A DNA stretch of 64,000 nucleotides from Thermococcus alcaliphilus (GCF_024054535.1 NZ_JAMXLV010000018.1:62001-126000); one strand, 5' to 3'; positions 17,713-27,738 are shown, counted from the stretch's first letter. Notes: generated by a model not told the origin, from the sequence alone. Translations and numbers: made by a program.

Positions 17713-17943
17713 GTGCTCGAGGCTGTACTGCTGATATGGGGAGTTAGAGACGAGGTATTGGAAAAACTTCCAATAAAAGGTCACTGGCTGTACGGAGAAT
17801 ACGACTTCATAGCAGTTTTAAGATTTGAAGAGGGCAGAGAGCTGGAGGAGTTCAAGAGAGAGCTGCATCATCTAATTGGAAGTGAGAAGTTTAAAATATA
17901 TCCAGTAAAATATTCAGCAAGAAACAAACTTTTCCAGCCCTAA
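17713..17943 (+). CDS. Stand-alone Lrp/AsnC ligand-binding (RAM-like) domain protein
   Basis: About 76 residues. The arrangement LEAVLLIWGVRDEVLEKL, GHWLYGEYDFIAVLRF and a C-terminal strand KFKIYPVKYSA matches the dimeric alpha-beta barrel of Lrp/AsnC effector domains, without a DNA-binding domain. The GTG is preceded by GGGGGTGA; an alternative GTG lies 6 bases upstream. TATA at about 17671-17678. It may bind an amino acid or partner with a full-length Lrp protein. Confidence 0.65.
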   Translation: MLEAVLLIWGVRDEVLEKLPIKGHWLYGEYDFIAVLRFEEGRELEEFKRELHHLIGSEKFKIYPVKYSARNKLFQP

Positions 17944-17955
17944 AGCCAAATTAAT

Positions 17956-18525
17956 TCATAATTTCGGCTCCATAATGCCCATCTTCTTAAGTTCTTCATA
18001 AGCTTTCCTTAGGACTTCTCGGATTTTATACCTCTTGTTGAGCCCTCCAAGCTTATAAGCTGCTTTTCTAAGGCTGCCTGACTGCAAAAAGAGCTTTAAA
18101 AGTGCAACCTCTTCAAAACTTAAATCTTCCAAGTGCTTCAATGCGAGCTCTGCTATCTCGATTGGATTGTTGCCCTCATAGGGAAAATCTGCCGACAATA
18201 TGGGCTTATCCAGCAGCTTTGTGAATTCAAATTCAATTATAGTCACCTCCGTGTCAGATTTTATGTTTTTGTAGTGTTCTCTAAGGGCATCCAAAAGCTC
18301 CTCTTTGTTCTTAAACCCGTCCTTAACAGCGTCTTCATCAGTAAGCTCAGAAACTTTCTTCCTCTCAACTCTCTTTATCTTAGCCTTTCCAAGAACATAA
18401 CCTCCTGCATGGATAAGAACCTCATCTCCTGGTTTTAGGTTAACTTTGCCCATCCTTATAGTGGCATTTTTCTTCCCGCTAAGGAGCATATCTTTGTATT
18501 TTCCATCGAACTTTAGATTCTTCAT
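17956..18525 (-). CDS. ASCH-domain protein with C-terminal helical domain
   Basis: 189 residues. Residues 1-105 are an ASCH (PUA-like) domain: KYKDMLLSGKKNATIRMG, then a KPGDEVLIHAG strand and KIKRVERKKVSEL. ASCH domains are proposed RNA- or modified-nucleoside-binding modules, some being amidohydrolases. The C-terminal ~80 residues are helical with a helix-turn-helix look. It follows a second ASCH gene with a one-base gap. Confidence 0.8.
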   Translation of the reverse strand: MKNLKFDGKYKDMLLSGKKNATIRMGKVNLKPGDEVLIHAGGYVLGKAKIKRVERKKVSELTDEDAVKDGFKNKEELLDALREHYKNIKSDTEVTIIEFEFTKLLDKPILSADFPYEGNNPIEIAELALKHLEDLSFEEVALLKLFLQSGSLRKAAYKLGGLNKRYKIREVLRKAYEELKKMGIMEPKL

Positions 18526-18526
18526 T

Positions 18527-18868
18527 TTATTCCCTCCTTGGTCTTAGGAGGCGGAACTTTATGGCAATTACTCCATAGCGATTCTCCTTCCATTTTGGAT
18601 ACATGTTGTGGAATCTTTTCACAGCCTGTTCAAAGCTGGGCTTATCTGGAAAAATCTTTTCTATGGGTTCCTCCCTTAAAACCTGCCTAAAAGTCTCATA
18701 TTTTTTAACTGAGATAACCTCCGCAGGAACTTCGTTGTTAAATAGTATTTTATCTTTGGGCTTGATCCCCTTTAGCTGTGGATAGGCTACTCTAACCTCG
18801 ATCCGCTTTTCTCCGCTTTTTATCATCTCAAGATATTCATCCCTAACGTATAGTTTGTGCACTTTCAT
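18527..18868 (-). CDS. ASCH-domain protein, single domain
   Basis: About 113 residues starting [21 protein letters not shown], the typical ASCH opening (strand, helix, SGEKRIEVR). [10 protein letters not shown] and [14 protein letters not shown] follow as in the neighbour, so the two genes look like a diverged tandem pair. Such proteins may bind RNA. The start was chosen from a GGGAG site; longer in-frame starts lie upstream. Confidence 0.8.
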   Translation of the reverse strand: MKVHKLYVRDEYLEMIKSGEKRIEVRVAYPQLKGIKPKDKILFNNEVPAEVISVKKYETFRQVLREEPIEKIFPDKPSFEQAVKRFHNMYPKWKENRYGVIAIKFRLLRPRRE

Positions 18869-18964
18869 TGCTCCCTTAGTTAGTGGAGTAGATGCCTTAA
18901 AAAGATTGCACAAAAATGAAAAGGTTTAAATCATTTGAGAGCTAAATATACTTGGTGTGATAAA

Positions 18965-19129
18965 ATGCGAAGAGCTCAAAGTGCACTTGAGTATCTTTTC
19001 ATACTGGCTGCTGTTCTGATACTGGTTATGGTAACCATAAGAGTTGTTTTCACAAGTGTTCAGGCATTAAACTCCTCAGTAACTGAATACATCGATACCG
19101 TAAAGGACAAGATTCTTGAGACTCTGTGA
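18965..19129 (+). CDS. Class III signal-peptide pilin-like protein
   Basis: About 54 residues starting MRRAQSALEYLFILAAVLIL. The QSALEYL motif is the archaeal class III (type IV pilin-like) signal, cleaved before the Gln by a prepilin peptidase. The remainder is a short hydrophilic tail (VTEYIDTVKDKILETL). A GGTGTGAT site precedes the ATG. The prepilin peptidase gene follows after 9 bases, a good functional pairing. Confidence 0.85.
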   Translation: MRRAQSALEYLFILAAVLILVMVTIRVVFTSVQALNSSVTEYIDTVKDKILETL

Positions 19130-19138
19130 GGTGGTTCA

Positions 19139-20254
19139 ATGGAGCTCTTTTTAATAGGTCTCGGGGTTATAATGGGTATTCTAACCTCTTACACTGATAT
19201 AAAAACTGGATTTATAGATGATAAGCACGTTTTTCCAATTGCCGGGATTGGGATTCTTTATTATCTTTACTATGGGATTGCCGTAAAGCATGACGTTTTC
19301 TACGCATTCTCCGGATTAATAGGACTCGCCATCGGATTTTTGTTGGGTTATCTGCTCTATCTCATGGGAGGCTGGGCAAGTGGGGACGTTGTTATCTTAA
19401 TGGGCTACTCAGCTCTCTTTCCGTACGCATCAAGCTATGCAAAGATAGTTCCCCCGTATGCGGTAAGATATCCCCTGCACGGCATAACCCTCTTATTTAA
19501 CAGCATACTTGCTGTGTTCCCCTTCATTTTCTTTTATTCCCTCGCAGTGTTAGTAATAAGGAGAAAAACTACTCGATTAAAGGAGATTTTCATCGATAAA
19601 TGGCTCAAGCCCTTTGAGCTTGCCCTCTGGATATCCGCGGCTTTTGTGATTCTCAGAATTGTCGGGAGAGCTATTCCTCCTCAATTTGGGGTTTTAATAT
19701 GGGCAATAGCGATAGTTATCTTAGCAAAACTGCAAAAGGTTGGAGATGTCGTTGGGTTAATGCTTTTTGCTTATGGTGCATTTAAAACGCCGGAAATCAT
19801 CTACAGCTATTTGAAACTTGCCGCAACATTTTATACCTTTAAGGTGTTCTTTTCCCTTGTAAAGGTTTTAAGGGAGGAAGTATTGACAAAAAAAGTTTCT
19901 GCTAATGAGCTTAAGGAATGGGACATCCTCGGCGAGTGGATATATGAAAAGGACGGCAAAATCTATAGAGACAGAGAAAGTTCTTTTGACAAGGTTATTA
20001 GGGCTTTGAAAACTCTTAACCTAAATGCGCTGAGAGTTGAATACGACAAACTAATCGCCTCACCAACGGCTGAAGGGCTCAGAAAAGAGGACATAGAGAC
20101 CCTCAAAGCTCTTGTGAACGAAGGAAAGTTGGAAGATGAATTTGTTGTAAGGAATGCGATGCCCTTTGCACCGGCCTTATTTTTGGGCTTCTTAATATCG
20201 GTGTTTTACGGCGACTTATTCTGGTGGCTCGTGCTAAAAAGTTCAGGGCTTTAA
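19139..20254 (+). CDS. A24 prepilin peptidase
   Basis: 371 residues, a polytopic membrane aspartyl protease. The first catalytic Asp is in SYTDIKTGFIDD (~20) and the second in WASGDVVIL, corresponding to the GxGD motif with Ala in place of the first Gly. A soluble insertion lies at ~245-330 before the last membrane helix. The substrate is probably the class III pilin encoded just upstream. Confidence 0.85.
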   Translation: MELFLIGLGVIMGILTSYTDIKTGFIDDKHVFPIAGIGILYYLYYGIAVKHDVFYAFSGLIGLAIGFLLGYLLYLMGGWASGDVVILMGYSALFPYASSYAKIVPPYAVRYPLHGITLLFNSILAVFPFIFFYSLAVLVIRRKTTRLKEIFIDKWLKPFELALWISAAFVILRIVGRAIPPQFGVLIWAIAIVILAKLQKVGDVVGLMLFAYGAFKTPEIIYSYLKLAATFYTFKVFFSLVKVLREEVLTKKVSANELKEWDILGEWIYEKDGKIYRDRESSFDKVIRALKTLNLNALRVEYDKLIASPTAEGLRKEDIETLKALVNEGKLEDEFVVRNAMPFAPALFLGFLISVFYGDLFWWLVLKSSGL

Positions 20255-20286
20255 ACTTTTAAAAAACCTTGCAGAATTTAATATAG

Positions 20287-20352
20287 AAAAGGGATGATGA
20301 GCTTTTGCTTTGCTGATTGTGATGAACACGCCCTTCTCTGACCTACCCTTTT
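20287..20352 (+). ncRNA. Box C/D sRNA
   Basis: C box ATGATGA (20294-20300), 12-base guide GCTTTTGCTTTG, D' CTGA (20313-20316), 2-base spacer, C' GTGATGA (20319-20325), 12-base guide ACACGCCCTTCT, D box CTGA (20338-20341). AAAAGGG before the C box pairs with CCCTTTT after the D box. All four boxes match consensus. It lies between convergent genes and overlaps the last codons of the HAD phosphatase gene. Targets were not identified. Confidence 0.82.
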
Positions 20353-20972
20353 TCTTTTAGAATTTTCTCAATGATTTCCTTTACTTCATATAGGTTTCTC
20401 GCAAGATAGTCTCCTTCAACCCCCTCATGGGGGTTAATAGCTATGCTCACATCCGCAACTTTGAACATGGCTATATCGTTGTGCCCATCACCTACGGCTA
20501 TGGTCAGCTTTGGCTTGAGCTTTTCTTTAAGCTCGAGCAATATATCCCCTTTGTTTCTGAAGTCCACCCATGGAAGAACTTCTCCGGTTATCTTGCCTTT
20601 TTCGTCAAAGACAAGCTCATTTGCATACACAAAATCAGCCTTAAGTTCCCTTCCTACCCTCTCAGCAAGGCATTTAAGGCCGCCGCTGATTATTGCAATT
20701 TTAAAGTTCCTCTTTCTCAAGAATTGAAAAAGCTCTTCCACACCTTCAAAATACTCAACTGAATTTGCCCATTCCATAACTTCATCTTTTGTTCTCCCTT
20801 TCCAGAGAGAAGCGTCCAACTTTGCCCATGTTGCATAGTCAAACTCCCCAGCAAAGAACCTTTCTGCGTATTCTTTCCCTTTGTCCCACGTACCAAACTT
20901 TTTATGAAGCTCAACCCAGCTTGATTTGGATTTTACCAAGGTTCCTTCTAAATCAAACGCTATGAGGTACAT
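20343..20972 (-). CDS. SerB-like HAD phosphatase
   Basis: 209 residues starting MYLIAFDLEGTLV after a GGAGGG site. Motif I DLEGT carries Glu rather than Asp at +2. Motif II is IISGGLKCLAERV and motif IV is VGDGHNDIAMFK, as in phosphoserine phosphatases such as MJ1594. Phosphoserine phosphatase activity is plausible, but the motif I change and a poorly conserved cap leave substrate open. It starts 1 base after the pcm stop, so they are co-transcribed. Confidence 0.75.
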   Translation of the reverse strand: MYLIAFDLEGTLVKSKSSWVELHKKFGTWDKGKEYAERFFAGEFDYATWAKLDASLWKGRTKDEVMEWANSVEYFEGVEELFQFLRKRNFKIAIISGGLKCLAERVGRELKADFVYANELVFDEKGKITGEVLPWVDFRNKGDILLELKEKLKPKLTIAVGDGHNDIAMFKVADVSIAINPHEGVEGDYLARNLYEVKEIIEKILKEKG

Positions 20973-20973
20973 C

Positions 20974-22294
<1,321 letters not shown>

Positions 22295-22341
22295 TTTCCT
22301 CACCTTGCAGCTTTGGATGACTTTTCTTTATAAAGATTAGC

Positions 22342-23271
22342 TCAGCTTTCTTTTAATCTAACTAGATATGTTCTTCCCTCTTTAACCCTTTCTATTAAGC
22401 CTTTTTTCTCCATGTCTCTTAACAGCAAGCTGACTTTTGCCTTTGAAAAGCCAAGGCGCTTTACAAGATCGCTTTGGTAGAGTGGGCCTTCTTTAAGCAG
22501 TTCAAGAACCTTCTCTTCATCTGAGCGAAGGTCAATTAGGGTTTTTTCTTTTCTCTTATAGAGAGTTCCAGCAAAAAAGCCGCCTAAAAATGCTATAAAA
22601 ATTGTTGCCAGAAACATCGCTAACGGAAACTGGTTTGTCACCTCTCCTGAAAATCCCACTATAAAATAGAACTCCTCCTCTGGTCTAACGTCTGTCTTTT
22701 TCCATTCCAAAATCAGTGCATTTCCCGTGCTTTCAACTTTATCCGGGGAGGGAACTATGGGAGATAGAATTGCATAACCCTTGGGAACGTAGAGTCTCGC
22801 GTAAAAATACCCAACCGGCTGGTTAAATTTGACGTAGTATGAAAACTGCTTCTTTCCACTAACTTCTTGAAGCATCCCCTCTGAATAGAAGCTTATTCTT
22901 ATCTTTAACCTGCTTCCCGGCGAGACCTCAGGAAATTCAATATAAACGGCATTTATGTCACCCACAATTTTAGAAACACTTATGTTGGCTATTTGAGTTT
23001 TACCGTTGATCTCAATTATTGCCTCTGGGTTTTCGATTGGGTACTCAGAGTAGAAAGTGTAATAGGATATGGGAACGTTCGGAGATAAAACTAGTTCGAT
23101 GGTTTCTTTGACCTTATAATCCTCCAGAATATCAAAATAAAGGGAGTAGCTGTCCAAGTTGTATTCGTACTCCTGGGAAACTATAAATTTTGAAGGCAAG
23201 AGCAGGAAAAATAGCATGGCTATTAAAGCTGACTTCCTTCTTGAGGATTTTTTATTTTTAACAGTGGACAT
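22342..23271 (-). CDS. Membrane-anchored winged-helix regulator with extracellular sensor
   Basis: About 310 residues. A signal/anchor segment (IAMLFFLLLPSKFIV) leads to a beta-rich outside domain (~40-220), a transmembrane helix (AMFLATIFIAFLGGFFAG) and a cytoplasmic winged helix at the C-terminus (EEKVLELLKEGPLYQSDLVKRLGFSKAKVS). This architecture recurs in Thermococcales and suggests one-component signalling. The start lies inside the 3' end of the upstream gene (49-base overlap). Confidence 0.75.
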   Translation of the reverse strand: MSTVKNKKSSRRKSALIAMLFFLLLPSKFIVSQEYEYNLDSYSLYFDILEDYKVKETIELVLSPNVPISYYTFYSEYPIENPEAIIEINGKTQIANISVSKIVGDINAVYIEFPEVSPGSRLKIRISFYSEGMLQEVSGKKQFSYYVKFNQPVGYFYARLYVPKGYAILSPIVPSPDKVESTGNALILEWKKTDVRPEEEFYFIVGFSGEVTNQFPLAMFLATIFIAFLGGFFAGTLYKRKEKTLIDLRSDEEKVLELLKEGPLYQSDLVKRLGFSKAKVSLLLRDMEKKGLIERVKEGRTYLVRLKES

Positions 23272-25103
23272 ACTTCCATACACTCCCCACAATGAATACA
23301 TCTTGCTGAATCAACCTCTATCTTTTTTGTATGGGGGTTTATTCTTAAAGCATTTTCTGGACACTTTCCGACACAAACCCCACATCCAACACATTCATAT
23401 GCCCTCTTTATTAGGTAGTATGCCCTTATAGCATCTTCTCTGCTCTTTGCCCTAACCTCTTCCTCAGTAAACACTATAGTCTTTACCCTTATGGAGTTTT
23501 TATCTTCGCTTACTTCACCCAATATCGGGGCTACTTCTTTGATTCTTTTCAGGAGTATCTTCGTGTTTATTTTGAGAATAAAGTCCCCATCTCTCTCTTC
23601 AAGTGAATATCTTATAGGTTCCCATGCCCGTTTTTCCGGAATCTTTACTCCAAGTTCCTTTGCAATGGCCTTTTGCCCTTTAGTTAACCGCCTCCACCTC
23701 CAGAAGCCGTAAGTTATCCATTCCTCTGGCATTCCAAAGCGTTCTTTCCACTTCCTAAGCTCACTCTCCCATTTTTCCCACAGCTGCGGCTTTTCTTCCT
23801 TTAGCGTTTGAATTTCGGCTAGGGAAGAGCTTGGACACATAAAGCAGCCAATTCTATCCAAACGGTTCTCATAGAGGGGGTTGTATTTCAGCTTACGGGA
23901 GAATATGTAGAGCCACACCTCAAGGGCATTCCAATGGAATATTGGAGATGCTCCAATTTCGTTAGGCACCCATGGATTTTTCCACACTCTGGGCTGCTTG
24001 TATCTCTGCAGGCTCTCGTACTTTCTCTGGCCCACAAACATTAAGACACCATTTGGGTAGTGTTTCTTTATCGTTAAGGTTATTGGGCCCAGCTTTGTAA
24101 CTTTGCAGCACCATCTATAGTCTCTTCCCGGAGGTGAAAAAACGCTGAGAGAGCTCCAGAATGCATCGCCAGCATCAGCCACGATAAATTTTATATTTCT
24201 TCTCTCAAGCTCCTGCTTAATTTCTCTTACATACTCAAGGGTTTCTGGGAACTCTATTCCAGTGTTGTTGAAAAACACCGTAAAGTTCTCAAATTCCTCA
24301 AGGGCTAAACCCAAAACGGCTAAGCTATCTTTTCCACCGCTGAAGGCAACGGCAATTGGCTTATTTGTATTTTGAGCAGTTTTTCTCATAAATGCTCTGG
24401 CTTCTTTAACTCTCTCCTCTAGTGCCGATTTGTTGGCCTTTATTACCTCTTCCATAGTTGCTTTCTTACCTTCCCGGTATTGAACCTTTTTCTGGTGCCT
24501 TGTTTTTATCCCAGTGCCACGCTCTTTTTTATCAATCAGCTGTTCGTAATTCTTCTTAGCTATTCCTGTGGCAATCACTTCATCCTCACAGACCACTATA
24601 ACGTCGTCTCCAATTCTAATACTCTCTTCTGCCTCGATAACTCCCACAGGCAAAACGTTTGCACCGTTTTTTATCGGCTCTTTTGCACCCTTGTCAACTA
24701 TAACCCACTTCTTCATATTCTTTCCAAAGCGCTTCCATAAGGCTATGGCACCCTCGATCTTCAACCCCGGCTTCCACTTAAGTTCAAGCGGATCAAAGCG
24801 AAGCCACCCAAAAATGTAGCCGTCTACAATTATCTCATATACATCATCTTCCCCAGGGGTTTTGTTCAAAAGGACTACCTTACCGTCAAGTATCTCGCCT
24901 ACATCAACGCCGTAATGGGCTTTAAACTCCCTCTTAATAAACTCTAAATCCTTTTCAAAAGCAAATCTCACGTCTGCAGGTGGAGTTAAGTCTACCCTAA
25001 AGCCCTCACCATGCATATCACACTTCTCACTTATCAACGGAACGTTACATTCCTCGCACCAGTGAATGTGGGCTTTCCCTAAAAATACTGGCCCTTTTCT
25101 CAT
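23223..25103 (-). CDS. PAPS-reductase-family protein fused to zinc ribbon, PUA and ferredoxin domains
   Basis: 626 residues. A zinc-ribbon-like N-terminus has CEECNVPLISEKC near 16-28. A PUA-like domain lies at ~130-195 (VIVDKGAKEPIKNGANVLPVG). The PP-loop domain has AVAFSGGKDSLAVL (~250). Two cysteine pairs (WCCKV, GCFMCP) follow, then a C-terminal 2[4Fe-4S] ferredoxin with CVGCGVCVGKCP and CIHCGECMEVCP. Known archaeal members are annotated as phosphoadenosine phosphosulfate reductase, but the PUA domain suggests RNA thiolation is possible. Confidence 0.85.
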   Translation of the reverse strand: MRKGPVFLGKAHIHWCEECNVPLISEKCDMHGEGFRVDLTPPADVRFAFEKDLEFIKREFKAHYGVDVGEILDGKVVLLNKTPGEDDVYEIIVDGYIFGWLRFDPLELKWKPGLKIEGAIALWKRFGKNMKKWVIVDKGAKEPIKNGANVLPVGVIEAEESIRIGDDVIVVCEDEVIATGIAKKNYEQLIDKKERGTGIKTRHQKKVQYREGKKATMEEVIKANKSALEERVKEARAFMRKTAQNTNKPIAVAFSGGKDSLAVLGLALEEFENFTVFFNNTGIEFPETLEYVREIKQELERRNIKFIVADAGDAFWSSLSVFSPPGRDYRWCCKVTKLGPITLTIKKHYPNGVLMFVGQRKYESLQRYKQPRVWKNPWVPNEIGASPIFHWNALEVWLYIFSRKLKYNPLYENRLDRIGCFMCPSSSLAEIQTLKEEKPQLWEKWESELRKWKERFGMPEEWITYGFWRWRRLTKGQKAIAKELGVKIPEKRAWEPIRYSLEERDGDFILKINTKILLKRIKEVAPILGEVSEDKNSIRVKTIVFTEEEVRAKSREDAIRAYYLIKRAYECVGCGVCVGKCPENALRINPHTKKIEVDSARCIHCGECMEVCPLLKIKNPQEGSQL

Positions 25104-25211
25104 TATCTCACCTCTTGGAAAAAAGAAAGGAATAGGGTTTATAATTCCTGTGGTTCAGGAGAAATATTGACCAAAAAATTTATAAGAGCATTGCAATCCC
25201 TAACTTATCGA

Positions 25212-25289
25212 GGGCCGGTAGCTCAGCCTGGTTAGAGCACCGGGCTTTTAACCCGGTGGTCGCGGGTTCAAATCCCGTCCGGCCCGCCA
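25212..25289 (+). tRNA. tRNA-Lys (anticodon TTT), CCA encoded
   Basis: Acceptor stem GGGCCGG (25212-25218) pairs with CCGGCCC (25279-25285), then discriminator G and an encoded CCA. The anticodon stem CCGGG/CCCGG encloses the 7-base loop CTTTTAA, giving anticodon TTT (25247-25249). The T arm has GGTTCAAAT. No intron. A TTTATAAG TATA box lies about 30-40 bases upstream. Confidence 0.97.
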
Positions 25290-25357
25290 CTTAACAACTT
25301 TTCTAGGAATCGAAAGAGCTTAAAGTTCTGAATACCAATTATCTTACGGGTGATAGC

Positions 25358-25591
25358 ATGGATGTTTTTGAGCTGGCTAAAAAATATCATGTTGAACTGG
25401 GCATAAAAGAACCAAGTTTTGCCACGATGGCAGCGGAGCTTTTCGGAGACCTGGGATTGAGCATAATGAACCATCTGAAAGAGGAGGGATACACTTTAAA
25501 GGGCACAAGGTTCTTGGACTATGAGAAGAGCCTTGTGCTGGAAATAGTAAAAGAAAACAAGAGCTACGAAATCCTCTTGAGAAAGCTTTAA
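25358..25591 (+). CDS. Small protein, unknown
   Basis: 77 residues, MDVFELAKKYHVELGIKEPS, with a GGGTGAT site before the ATG. It is a helical soluble protein with a short beta hairpin at the end (TRFLDYEKSLVLEIVKEN). I recognise no family. It follows tRNA-Lys by 68 bases and its stop overlaps the convergent DUF4139 gene by 4 bases. Confidence 0.6.
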   Translation: MDVFELAKKYHVELGIKEPSFATMAAELFGDLGLSIMNHLKEEGYTLKGTRFLDYEKSLVLEIVKENKSYEILLRKL

Positions 25592-26907
25592 TAACTCACT
25601 TCATAGTCAAAGATTATTTCTTCCTTTTCTCCTGGACTAACCGTTACTTTGAATTCTACGTAGTTGGCTGTCTCTACTATTGGGCTCACTGAGCTTTCCA
25701 AGATTTTTCCACGCCACTTGTAGTGTCTGACAATTACTTCCTTGCTCTCTTTGCCGAAGTTTTCTATCGTGACTTTGATTTTATAGTAAGAATATCTTTC
25801 CCCGTGCTTTTCTTCCAGCACTTCCGTTTTTCCTTTTAAGTCCACATCTCTACCTAATTTAAGCCTCAAAATGTCGCCTTTTGCAGTGTGATCTATCATT
25901 TGTTCTCCAATCAAGACGTTCTTGTCTTCCATTTCTTTGTAGATTTCCACAACACCTCTGGGAAGGACTTCACTTGTCTTTAGGGAGATAATCTCATAAA
26001 CATCTTGACTTCCACCGTAGGGATGGCTTTCATAGAGGTATTCCCGCGTAAACTCGCTCTCTTGGTAGATGTAAGGGATGAGCTTTTTCTCAAACGCCTC
26101 AATGTCAATAGTTCCGAGTTTGTAGAGATAAAAAGCCTCCAATTTTGTCCTCTGGATTGGTTGCTGAGGTACTTCTTTTGTAGCTGCCTCTAGTGTATAG
26201 TATCTCTCCATAATTATCTGGGGAGGCTGATAAAACTGTACATCTCCCGAAACAAGAAGAACATCAGTGTTTTCAAAGCTCTTGTTCGTAGGATTGTCAA
26301 TCACCACATACCCATAAAACTCTGCCTTATCCCCTAGGTAAAGCTTGTACCTTGAGCTCCAGCCTATTCCTCCAACCCGGTAGATGAGCTTAAAGAAGTA
26401 CTTTCCATCCTCCTCAGCGTTTACTATGGCATAAACATCCGCAGTACTTTCTTCACCGATTGAGGCTATCTTCATATAGGCTATTTCCTCTGGACTTATC
26501 AAATAATAGCCATCTCCTTGGATTGCTATCTTCCCGTCTTTGTATCCCAGGAATTTTCCACTTAGTGTTTCTCCGCTTTTCAGTTTTATTGTTACCTCTT
26601 TTCCAATATTGGCTTCAATCAGATCCTTTCCTTTGAGCTCTTTACTTATGACTCCAAGAACCTTAACCTTCTCATCAAGAGGCTTCAGCGTAACTTCATC
26701 AATTTGAAGTCCTTTAAGCATCTCCAGCGGAACTTCATTTATGCCTTTCTTCAGCTCCACTTGAATGGTCTTTTCCACAACTCCAATCTTGGCTGAATCA
26801 TAGAGTGCAAGTGCAGTGTGGCTCTCTTCAGCTTTCGTTTGATGGAATACAATCATGGCTAGAAGAACAAAAACCACTAAAACTCCTCCAACAATTTTTC
26901 GCTTCAT
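25588..26907 (-). CDS. Exported DUF4139-like protein
   Basis: About 439 residues starting MKRKIVGGVLVVFVLLAMI, a signal peptide, after a GGTGA site. The mature part has the DUF4139 layout: N-terminal strand ALYDSAKIGVVEKTIQVELKKG, then a central YRVGGIGWSSRYKLYL motif, a VLLVSGDVQFYQPP strand and a C-terminal beta domain (LEEKHGERYSYYKIKVTIEN). Family function is poorly known; it is probably a cell-envelope protein. There is no lipobox. Confidence 0.75.
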   Translation of the reverse strand: MKRKIVGGVLVVFVLLAMIVFHQTKAEESHTALALYDSAKIGVVEKTIQVELKKGINEVPLEMLKGLQIDEVTLKPLDEKVKVLGVISKELKGKDLIEANIGKEVTIKLKSGETLSGKFLGYKDGKIAIQGDGYYLISPEEIAYMKIASIGEESTADVYAIVNAEEDGKYFFKLIYRVGGIGWSSRYKLYLGDKAEFYGYVVIDNPTNKSFENTDVLLVSGDVQFYQPPQIIMERYYTLEAATKEVPQQPIQRTKLEAFYLYKLGTIDIEAFEKKLIPYIYQESEFTREYLYESHPYGGSQDVYEIISLKTSEVLPRGVVEIYKEMEDKNVLIGEQMIDHTAKGDILRLKLGRDVDLKGKTEVLEEKHGERYSYYKIKVTIENFGKESKEVIVRHYKWRGKILESSVSPIVETANYVEFKVTVSPGEKEEIIFDYEVSY

Positions 26908-27039
26908 TTCAATCACCAAGAGGATATCACCCTCATTCTATTTATAGGAATCGACGGCTTCAATCACATTCGAAATGGAAAGACTTTTAACATTGTCAAC
27001 ATAACTGAAACTGTCATCACTATAATCGAGGTGGTAGAG

Positions 27040-27738
27040 ATGGATAGAGTTGCAAAAGCTAGGGAAATAATCGAAAAGGCAAAAGCTGAGAACAGACCAC
27101 TTGTGGAACCGGAGGCAAAGGAAATTCTCAAACTTTACGGCATTCCAGTTCCAGATTTTAAGGTTGCAAGAAATGAGGAAGAAGCTGTTCAATTCGCAAG
27201 AGAAATAGGCTATCCAGTTGTTATGAAGATAGTTTCTCCACAAATTATCCACAAGAGCGACGCTGGTGGTGTTAAGATCAACATAAAGAACGACGAAGAG
27301 GCTAGAGAAGCTTTCAGAACTATTATGGAGAACGCCAAAAACTACAAGCCCGATGCAGATCTTTGGGGAGTTATAGTGTACAAGATGCTCCCCCTTGGCA
27401 AGGAAGTTATCGTTGGTATGATAAGAGATCCACAATTTGGACCCGCAGTAATGTTTGGTCTTGGTGGAATATTTGTCGAGATTCTTAAGGATGTGAGCTT
27501 TAGGGTTGCTCCAATAAGCAAAGACGAAGCCCTTGAGATGATCAAAGAAATAAAGGCTTACCCAATCCTTGCCGGAGCAAGAGGAGAAAAGCCAGTTGAC
27601 ATCGATGCCCTTGCGGATATAATTGTCAAAGTTGGAGAATTAGCCTTAGAGCTTCCAGAGATCAAGGAGCTTGACATAAACCCCATCTTCGCTTACGAAG
27701 ACAGTGCAGTTGCAGTTGATGCTAGAATGCTCCTTTGA
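27040..27738 (+). CDS. acdB: ADP-forming acetyl-CoA synthetase, beta subunit
   Basis: 232 residues starting MDRVAKAREIIEKAKAENR after a GAGGTGG site. ATP-grasp domain: GYPVVMKIVSPQIIHKSDAGG, with the phosphotransfer histidine at position 71 as described for the Pyrococcus ACD I beta subunit, and MFGLGGIFVEILKDVSFR. With an alpha subunit encoded elsewhere it converts acetyl-CoA, ADP and Pi to acetate and ATP, the main substrate-level phosphorylation step in peptide and sugar fermentation. TATA near 26984. Confidence 0.93.
   Translation: MDRVAKAREIIEKAKAENRPLVEPEAKEILKLYGIPVPDFKVARNEEEAVQFAREIGYPVVMKIVSPQIIHKSDAGGVKINIKNDEEAREAFRTIMENAKNYKPDADLWGVIVYKMLPLGKEVIVGMIRDPQFGPAVMFGLGGIFVEILKDVSFRVAPISKDEALEMIKEIKAYPILAGARGEKPVDIDALADIIVKVGELALELPEIKELDINPIFAYEDSAVAVDARMLL

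Noticed and set aside
25290-25357. Possible integration site downstream of tRNA-Lys
   Set aside because: No repeated tRNA 3' end, integrase or foreign-looking block is found next to it.
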